Origin: Chlorogloeopsis fritschii
GTDB lineage: Bacteria; Cyanobacteriota; Cyanobacteriia; Cyanobacteriales; Nostocaceae
NCBI RefSeq assembly: GCF_043099315.1
Contig: NZ_CP170746.1
Reading direction: 5' to 3' (one strand)
Length of the DNA: 64,000 nucleotides
In this document: positions 36,015 through 42,931 of the stretch, piece after piece
Numbering within the stretch: position 1 is the stretch's first letter
Layout of the letters: each line of letters starts with the position of its first letter
Notes under the pieces: generated by a model
Told to the model about the DNA's origin: nothing
Seen by the model: the letters and a program-made list of their open reading frames with translations, nothing else
The model's database searches: none
Position numbers and translations under genes: made by a program

Positions 36015-37331
36015 TTAGGCTCTCATTGCTTGTTTTCCTGTCCATCGCTGCCAACGAAGGATTGCCTCATTGACTCGCTTTGGATCTTCGTCTCCAGCAA
36101 AACAAATCCGTCTTAAACGTTCACAAGCAATTAGTGCTTCACCATGTCCGATAGAAGGGATAATTACAAAACTACCGGGTTTGGTAAAAAAGCTCACCAA
36201 GTAAGAAACGATGCCTTCAACACCCTCAATATCAAAATTATGAGTTGGTTTAAGCAAAGTTTCTTGGGAAAAAATAGCAGTGTATATATTTCCTATAACT
36301 AATTCATATCTAAAGGGCATTTGAGTGCTTCTGCAAAGATTGTAGATAGATCCCTCACGACACATCACAGCGACAACACGAGCTTCGTTCACTAAGTAGT
36401 CATGGTTCCAAGAACAACTGGGAGGAGCGATCGCCAATGCAGCATTAGATGGTAATAGTTGAATAAAATCTTCATCGGTGGTATCGCCACAATAAATCAT
36501 GTGTCGGTCTAGAATCCAGACTTCGTCAGTCTGTATCTGAATTTCATCGGTCTTAATATTTTTTGATACACGTTGAGTTGGCTTGCTAGACTCTTTAGCT
36601 TCTTTTTGGGCTATGGCGTTTTGAAAAGCAACTAACTGAAGTTGCTTATGTTTCTCTCTTGCTTGTGCTGCTAGCTTTTTTTGCTTTTCTAGTTCGTCTC
36701 TTTTTTGTTTTGCTCTAGCTTCTTGTGCCGCTATTTCTGCTTGTTCTGCCTCTTGTAGTTCTTTACCTCCCGCCCTGGCTATTTTCAGTAACGCTGAGGT
36801 ACTCTTAGCAATTGGCGTGCCTTTAATCATCTCCTTAACTTCAGGAACAATGTTTTTAGCAATTTGTTTACCATACTGTAAAGTGCGCTCTGTATAGCCT
36901 ATTTCTTGTGCCAACTCCAATGTAGTTTTCGGCGGTGGTGAAATACTTTCACCACCTCTTTGGGTAAATTGGTTGTCCCCTACCTTTGCCCTCAGCCCCA
37001 TCCGTTCTAGAATTCGATCGCGTTCCAACCATAATTCCGAGCGTTCTAGAGCATCTAATTCGCTGCGAATCAAGTTTTCATCGATTTCTGCTAGGCGGGC
37101 ATGGTCTTTGTCTTCGCAGGTAATAATACAACACTCTATCTCGTTCAAACCAATGAGCTTACAGGCAGTCAGACGGTGCAAGCCTGCAACTAGATTGAGG
37201 TTTTGGTCTAAAGTAATAGGGTTCAAAAGTCCATTAGCTTTGATAGACTCCATTAACTCAGCGACTTTTTGGTCATTGAGAGGACGCCTATTAGGGAGAA
37301 TGTTGACACGGTTAATGTCAATGAAGGGCAT
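36015..37331 (-). CDS. ParB-like protein fused to a degenerate DNA-methyltransferase fold
   Basis: Residues 1-95 form a ParB/sulfiredoxin-like domain (LNDQKVAELMESIKANGLL, then AGLHRLTACK in place of the GEHR-type motif). Residues 130-190 form a helix-turn-helix-like region (TTLELAQEIGYTERTLQYGKQIAKNI). A charged coiled coil follows (190-250), and then a methylase-like domain: HMIYCGDTTDEDFI at 277-290, the spot of the catalytic DPPY reading APPS (302-305), and HGEALIACERL...GDEDPKRVNEAILRWQRWTG at 396-432 for the SAM-binding FxGxG-type motif. Phage- and plasmid-type ParB-methylase fusions have this order, but the APPS change argues against activity. It probably binds DNA; a regulator of the island is one option. 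Confidence 0.7.
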   Translation of the reverse strand: MPFIDINRVNILPNRRPLNDQKVAELMESIKANGLLNPITLDQNLNLVAGLHRLTACKLIGLNEIECCIITCEDKDHARLAEIDENLIRSELDALERSELWLERDRILERMGLRAKVGDNQFTQRGGESISPPPKTTLELAQEIGYTERTLQYGKQIAKNIVPEVKEMIKGTPIAKSTSALLKIARAGGKELQEAEQAEIAAQEARAKQKRDELEKQKKLAAQAREKHKQLQLVAFQNAIAQKEAKESSKPTQRVSKNIKTDEIQIQTDEVWILDRHMIYCGDTTDEDFIQLLPSNAALAIAPPSCSWNHDYLVNEARVVAVMCREGSIYNLCRSTQMPFRYELVIGNIYTAIFSQETLLKPTHNFDIEGVEGIVSYLVSFFTKPGSFVIIPSIGHGEALIACERLRRICFAGDEDPKRVNEAILRWQRWTGKQAMRA

Positions 37332-37781
37332 AACATTCTTTCTCTCTTAATCCAAAATTTTTAACTGATAAATTTTATGAATGTTTAAAAATTTTTACCA
37401 TTTTTTTTGAAAGCTTTAGCGCATGTTCAGCCGGGAATAAATGTCAATTCAATGCCATTCACCTCCAACTAGCAAATACAGATTCGATAAATTATAGTTA
37501 ATTATTAGTATAAGTTATTCTATAGGATTTTGCTGTAAAACATTGCTATTGAGGAGTTTGTTGGTACAGTTAAGTGCGATATTAACAATCAATTGGTAAA
37601 AATAGACACGCTCGAATTACTTAATTTAAGCGAAACTTATATATTTAATCTGTAATTTTATACTCTAGTAGGAAGCAATTGTTCCTAAGATAGATGCAAC
37701 AAAAGGCTCCTTCTGTCAAGATGTTTGTCAATTTCTTAAAATTCTTTTTTAAACCTGATTGATATTAAAGGTAGAACAATA
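37332..37781. promoter_or_regulatory. Divergent spacer between ParB-like gene and second ATPase
   Basis: This 450-bp AT-rich stretch separates the two divergent genes and should contain both promoters. No clear operator dyad was found. An AAAGGTAG element lies about 10 bp before the ATPase ATG and is its likely ribosome-binding site. Confidence 0.45.
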
Positions 37782-40079
37782 ATGAGATCGGTTGCAGAAA
37801 TAGAAACTCTGAGCTTAAAGAAGCATATTGGGGAAATAGATTATCAAATCATCCATTCTACTAGCGGTCGCCTCCGGATTAAAATTCCTCGATTATCTAA
37901 AGATCTAAAGTATGCCAACCAACTAAATTGGTTAATTGAGTCTTTTGACTTCATCATTAGTGTTCGCATCAATCCAGCAGCAGAATCATTAATCATCCAC
38001 TATCAAGAAAAGCTTGTTTCCAGCACCATAGTCGAAGAAAGCCTACTGATGATGATTCAGCAGGCAGCGATCGCCGAAACTTCGTCACAAATTACCTGGG
38101 CTGAAACAGAATTTAAACCAGCAATCGACTGGGTAATCGAGAGAGTTGGAATGCCTGTCTTTAGTTTGGGATTGGCACTTTTAGCCCAACAATTCCTACC
38201 TATTCCCCCTTTGTTGCTAGCAGGAGTGGTAGCTGTTGCCGCAATTCCGTTTATCCAGCGCACACTCGATCTGATGTTGACAGAGCGTCGTTTGGATGCG
38301 GATATTCTGGATATCCTTTGGATGAGTCTTTATACAATCAAAGGTGATTTTGTCGGCCCGGCATTAATGGTTAGCCTGATAGAGTCAGGAGATGTGCTTA
38401 GAGATGCTACCGCCCGTGCCAATGAGCAACAAATGTTAGATTTACTGCAAGGAGTAGATAAGTACGTCAGGATAGAACGGGATGGAAAAGAGGAGCGCAT
38501 TCAATTAAGCGAGGTGAAAAAAGGCGATCGCATAGTTGTTTATGCAGGTGAAACAATTCCCGTCAGCGGACGGGTATTAAGGGGTACTGCCCTGATCGAC
38601 GAACACAAGTTAACAGGTGAATCGAAGCTAGTTTCTCGCTCAGAGGGACAAGTCGTCCATGCTTCTACCCTAGTATTGCAAGGTAAGATTTGCGTCCTCA
38701 CAAAACGAACTGGCAAGAATACTCGTCTAGGTTTGGCAGTTCAGCTGATGCAATCTGCGCCAGTACACGATACTCGTGTAGAAGATTACGCCTCTAAAAT
38801 CGCTAATGCCCTAATTGCACCAACCCTGTTATTAAGTGGAGCCATTTTTGCCCTGACGCAAGATGTATCGAGGGCACTTGCTCCCCTCCATCTTGACTTT
38901 GGGCACGCCATTCGGATTGCAGTTCCAACAACTGCTCTTGCAGCCGTCACCTATGCTGCTCGTCAGGGAATTTACATCCGCAGCGGTCGAGCTTTGGAAA
39001 TGCTAGCACGGATAGATACCGTCGTCTTTGACAAAACTGGAACATTAACTCAAGGAAATGCAGCAGTCGTGGCGATTGAAACAGCACACGAGCAAATATC
39101 GCCCCAACAAATCCTAGCACTTGCCGCTTCTGCCGAACAAGGTAATTCTCACCCCGTAGCTAGTGCTATTATTCGCTGTGCGGAAGAAAATGGAGTTGAA
39201 ATTAAACTTTCTACAACCAAGGATTATCGGATTGGCTTAGGAATTGTTGCCCTGATTGAGGATGAAAAGATTTTAGTAGGTAGCGAATTGCTCCTTGAAC
39301 AAGAGGGTATTAATTTAGATGCCATCCACAAAAAATATCCAAATTTGAAAACAAGCAGTTACTCTCTTGTTTATGTTGCTAAGAATAATCAACTGCTAGG
39401 AGTAATTTTGTTTACCGATCCTCTGCGTCCAGAAAGTACAAAAGTTGTTGAATCTTTACAATGTCAGGGTATGACAACTTACATCTTAACAGGAGACAAT
39501 CAACGTGTAGCAAATCACGTCGGTGCTCAATTAGGCATCAACCAGGAACGCACATATGCCCAAGTTTTCCCTGACAAAAAAGTTGAAGTGATATGTAACT
39601 TAAAAGACAGAGGGCAGATAGTAGCATTTGTTGGTGAAGGTATTAACGATGCTGCCGCTCTTGCTCATGCCGATGTCTCCATATCTTTTCTTGAAGGTAG
39701 CGATATTGCCAGAGAAACCGCTGATGTCGTACTTTTGGATAATGACCTGCGCAGCATTACCCATGCCATTGCCATTTCTAAAAGGGCGATGGAAATTATT
39801 TATCAGAATACGGCGATCGCTGCCATTCCCAATATTAGCGTTGTCCTCGCAGGAGTTTTATTCGCTCTAGATCCAGTGTTAGGAGTTATTATCAGCAATG
39901 GTTCAGCCTTACTGGCAGAACTAAACAGTTTCCGACCTTTATTTGAACCTGATACAGATCCCAACTCCTATGTAGTAGACGAATCCTTAATCTCTACGTT
40001 TGCTAATTCTCAGGAAGTCAGTAATTCCAGCAACACCCAAAAAAAGACAACTACTATTTCTGATTTATTGCCTACTTAA
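37782..40079 (+). CDS. CoBaHMA-type P-type ATPase
   Basis: An ion or lipid pump of the P1B-like architecture. The N-terminal CoBaHMA/HMA_2-like domain (20-95; YQIIHSTSGRLRIKIPRL, basic, no CxxC) is followed by two helices (about 122-160), the A-domain with TGES (278-281), two helices, the P-domain with D417-KTGT, the N-domain with HP (457-458), then GEGIND (618-623; usually GDGxND) and two helices. The membrane motif that is CPC in heavy-metal pumps reads AVPTT (380-384), so a Cys-coordinated metal is unlikely. The catalytic residues are otherwise complete. No C-terminal SSQSLT module, unlike the other two. It is followed after 30 bp by the FGE-like gene, probably co-transcribed. Confidence 0.85.
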   Translation: MRSVAEIETLSLKKHIGEIDYQIIHSTSGRLRIKIPRLSKDLKYANQLNWLIESFDFIISVRINPAAESLIIHYQEKLVSSTIVEESLLMMIQQAAIAETSSQITWAETEFKPAIDWVIERVGMPVFSLGLALLAQQFLPIPPLLLAGVVAVAAIPFIQRTLDLMLTERRLDADILDILWMSLYTIKGDFVGPALMVSLIESGDVLRDATARANEQQMLDLLQGVDKYVRIERDGKEERIQLSEVKKGDRIVVYAGETIPVSGRVLRGTALIDEHKLTGESKLVSRSEGQVVHASTLVLQGKICVLTKRTGKNTRLGLAVQLMQSAPVHDTRVEDYASKIANALIAPTLLLSGAIFALTQDVSRALAPLHLDFGHAIRIAVPTTALAAVTYAARQGIYIRSGRALEMLARIDTVVFDKTGTLTQGNAAVVAIETAHEQISPQQILALAASAEQGNSHPVASAIIRCAEENGVEIKLSTTKDYRIGLGIVALIEDEKILVGSELLLEQEGINLDAIHKKYPNLKTSSYSLVYVAKNNQLLGVILFTDPLRPESTKVVESLQCQGMTTYILTGDNQRVANHVGAQLGINQERTYAQVFPDKKVEVICNLKDRGQIVAFVGEGINDAAALAHADVSISFLEGSDIARETADVVLLDNDLRSITHAIAISKRAMEIIYQNTAIAAIPNISVVLAGVLFALDPVLGVIISNGSALLAELNSFRPLFEPDTDPNSYVVDESLISTFANSQEVSNSSNTQKKTTTISDLLPT

Positions 40080-40109
40080 AACATAAAATCTGTAACAGAG
40101 GTTATAATC

Positions 40110-41411
40110 ATGCCTCGCTGCCCCGTCTGCCAAAGTAAGTACATTCATAACAAGGACGATTATTGTCCTTGCTGTAATTGGAATCTACCACCTTACCCAT
40201 TTCCTATGGGGTGGATCCCCGAAATTGTTCAAAAAGAAAATACCAGATTGGCTTGGGCGAAAAAAATATGGACAGCCTTACAATTAGCTCAAGAGCGATT
40301 AAAACAAGCACAGATACAGCTTGAGCAAGCAAATCAACGTGCATCACAAATTACTTTGCAGTTTGAACAAAGTTATCAAGAACGCTCTGATCTGACCGAA
40401 ATCTTGCAAAAACAAGAAGCCAAACTCACACTCTTGCAGGAGCAGTTACAGCAATCTACTCAAGAGATGGCACAACTGCGAACTGAACTAGAAGGCATTA
40501 AACAAGAGCGCAAGCAAAAGCATACAATAGTACCCGACTTCCAATTACAGAAAGTTTCTTCATCAGTCAAAATACAAGAGTTTAGCTTTGAAGTTGTAAC
40601 CTTAAACAACAGGGGACAACCAATTAACTGCTCCATCAACAAAGCACAATATTTTCAAGAACATCTGGGAGATAGTGTCTTTCTGAATATGGTTTACATT
40701 CCAGGAGGAACATTTTTGATGGGATCTCCTGAAGATGAATTAGGTAGAGAGAGCAATGAAGCACCCCAACATCCAGTCGCCCTCCAACCTTTCTACTTTA
40801 GTAGATTTCCCATTACTCAAGCCCAGTGGAGGATAATTGCCCAACTTCCCCAAATCAACAGATATCTCAACCCAGATCCCTCCAATTTCAAACACCCAGA
40901 TACTCCCGTCGAGAAAGTCTGCTGGTATGATGCCATTGAGTTTTGTGCAAGACTTACCCAACTCACAGGGCATAGTTATCGCTTACCAAGTGAAGCAGAG
41001 TGGGAATTCGCCTGTCGGGCTGGAACTACAACTCCTTTCCACTTTGGTGAAACCATAACCTCTAACCTTGCTAATTATGACGGTAGCTATATTTACGGTT
41101 CTGGAACAGAAGGGCCATATCGCCAACAGACTACCCCTGTTGGGTGCTTCCAAATAGCCAATGCTTTTGGGCTATCCGACTTACACGGCAATGTCTGGGA
41201 ATGGTGTGCCGATTCTTGGCATGAAAACTATCAAAATGCACCTTCTGATGGCAGTATTTGGCAGTTGGATAAGTCTAACAACTGTCGTGTATTGCGAGGT
41301 GGAGCGTGGTATTGCCTCCCCACTCTCTGCCGTTCAGCCCAGCGCCATTGGGATCAAGCAGATCATGCAGGTAGTGGCACTGGTTTTCGAGTAGTCTGTT
41401 TTGCAATCTAA
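40110..41411 (+). CDS. Zinc-ribbon/coiled-coil protein with FGE-sulfatase (SUMF1-like) domain
   Basis: Residues 1-25 form a small Cys cluster (C4, C7, C19, C21, C22). A Gln/Glu-rich coiled coil follows (50-160). The C-terminal 240 residues are a formylglycine-generating-enzyme-like domain (NMVYIPGGTFLMGSPEDE, RLPSEAEWEFACRAGTTTPF, LHGNVWEWCADSW, LRGGAWYCLPTLCRSAQR, GFRVV). Such domains in cyanobacteria often lack the FGE copper cysteines and act as protein- or ligand-binding modules; whether the cysteines here are catalytic is unclear. It lies 30 bp after the second ATPase, so they likely form one operon. Confidence 0.78.
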   Translation: MPRCPVCQSKYIHNKDDYCPCCNWNLPPYPFPMGWIPEIVQKENTRLAWAKKIWTALQLAQERLKQAQIQLEQANQRASQITLQFEQSYQERSDLTEILQKQEAKLTLLQEQLQQSTQEMAQLRTELEGIKQERKQKHTIVPDFQLQKVSSSVKIQEFSFEVVTLNNRGQPINCSINKAQYFQEHLGDSVFLNMVYIPGGTFLMGSPEDELGRESNEAPQHPVALQPFYFSRFPITQAQWRIIAQLPQINRYLNPDPSNFKHPDTPVEKVCWYDAIEFCARLTQLTGHSYRLPSEAEWEFACRAGTTTPFHFGETITSNLANYDGSYIYGSGTEGPYRQQTTPVGCFQIANAFGLSDLHGNVWEWCADSWHENYQNAPSDGSIWQLDKSNNCRVLRGGAWYCLPTLCRSAQRHWDQADHAGSGTGFRVVCFAI

Positions 41412-41735
41412 ATCATCATAATTGGATAGTTATTTATCCTTAATCTATGATATAAAAAAATTGAGAGTAAAACTGTAGAAATCAAGTCTTCCAAAATCAG
41501 TTCCAAAAGCAGCTAAGTAATTGCTTTTCTTTGTAAATTTTTAAGTTTTGTCCGGCGATTACCCATTTAGCTTGCATTTTAGTATCAGCAATATTCAAGT
41601 AGCATAAATGTATATTTATGCCACTTAATGTTGACTTGCTAAAATTCATCATCTATTCCCCTAAACCGAAGCTGAGACAAGATGATGAATTTATATTTTC
41701 TGTTTTTCAATAGAGAAAAGTGAGGAAGGATAAAC
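41412..41735. other. 324-bp spacer with an inverted repeat
   Basis: No gene. An inverted repeat at 41597-41626 (GCATAAAT-GTAT-ATTTATGC with imperfect AAGT/ACTT flanks) could be an operator for the Nif11 gene or a terminator remnant. Confidence 0.45.
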
Positions 41736-41963
41736 GTGTCGTCACAACAAATAAACCAATTCCATGAGCTAAAGCAATTCCATCAACTAGTTCTTCAAGA
41801 TGCTTCCTTAAAAGAGCGTTTAGGAGTAGCGACAGACCAAGCCAGTCTCGTCAGAATAGCAGTACAGTTAGGAACAGAATTGGGTTATAGTTTTACCCAC
41901 CAAGAAGTCGAGGCTTATATAGACCAAAATATATTAACTTTGATGAGACAATTTTTATTCTAA
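41736..41963 (+). CDS. Nif11-domain protein
   Basis: A 75-residue Nif11-like protein: FHQLVLQDASLKERLGVATDQASLVRIAVQLGTELGYSFTHQEVEAYI follows the family pattern (F...V..D..L...L....D....V.IA...GY.FT..E....). The family includes small cyanobacterial nif-linked proteins and leader peptides of modified natural products. There is no GG cleavage site or Cys/Ser/Thr-rich core, so it is not an obvious precursor. Start GTG with GAGGAAGG ten bases upstream. A strong terminator follows, so it is a single-gene unit. Confidence 0.8.
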   Translation: MSSQQINQFHELKQFHQLVLQDASLKERLGVATDQASLVRIAVQLGTELGYSFTHQEVEAYIDQNILTLMRQFLF

Positions 41964-41980
41964 TATCATCGAACGCTTAG

Positions 41981-42014
41981 ATCCCCGACTTCTTAGAGAA
42001 GTCGGGGATTTTGT
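41981..42014 (+). terminator. Intrinsic terminator of the Nif11 gene
   Basis: Thirteen-base arms (ATCCCCGACTTCT / AGAAGTCGGGGAT) around TAG, then TTTGTTGTT, 17 bp after the stop. Shares the CCCCGACTTCT core with the hairpin at 22456. Confidence 0.8.
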
Positions 42015-42931
42015 TGTTCACAAATGATTTAAGACTGCTATATAGAAATTCTTGATAGTTTTCATTGAAACTCTTGCAAAAGTCATTCTTCCGTACCTAA
42101 TACTCCACACTTGAAGCATAAGAAAAAATAATATTTATACAAGAGGCCTGTTAAACTGTAGGGACACAAAAACTTGCACTCCTACGATTATCTGGAAGTA
42201 AAACTATTAAAATCTATGATATTTTCATAAATTAGTGAATTTATCTTTAAATAATCTATTTTTGTCAGGATTTTTTTGCTTATTCCAGCAAATAGTTTTT
42301 TATGCTGTTTATCACTACCATAAGCAATAATTTTTTAGCTTCAGAGAGAATTATATGAATTGATAGTATAGTATCAATGAAATTAAATTTTCTTTTAAAA
42401 TTAATTAGTTACGTAAAACAAAATTCATAAAACTTTCTATTTTTTCTTTGCTTTTTTATGTAAACTCTTCTTTAATAGAGATATAGAGATAGCCTCAAAG
42501 TATAAACACATATCACACTTCTACTCATAAATCATTCTTGTGGAATGGTTATCTCACTAGTGCTCCCTTTTGATGCGACTGTTTAGCTCATCTCAAAAAG
42601 TAAGGTTGCCAAAACTTTTATATTGCTTATATTGCTTAGGTTTTGGTAATTCGATGATTGTCTAACTATTAAGAGTCATCCAATTCGTTTTATCGTCACA
42701 GAAAAACGTCAATCAAATTCACAAAATGACTTAAATTTTCAATGATTAATAGCTCAGTTCAAAGCATGGCAAAAAATTCCTGCCAAACTTTGATGTATTC
42801 ATGATGATTCAGGAGGCTAATTAAAAGCTTCCTGAATACACAGGTACAAGCTGTAAGACTTGCAAAAATGTACAGCAAGTTATTGTCTTAAAATTTGTAC
42901 CTCAGATAACAACTCAATTTAGGAGTGCCTT
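42015..42931. promoter_or_regulatory. Long leader/spacer upstream of the third ATPase
   Basis: More than 900 bp without a gene, strongly AT-rich. It contains a palindrome at 42359-42378 (ATTGATA-GTATAG-TATCAAT), a possible operator, and AGGAG 8 bp before the ATPase start. The length suggests a long regulated leader or a lost gene; no relic could be recognised. Confidence 0.45.

Noticed and set aside
41736..41963. Precursor peptide of a modified natural product
   Set aside because: Nif11 domain is present, but there is no GG cleavage site or Cys/Ser/Thr-rich core and no modifying enzyme nearby.
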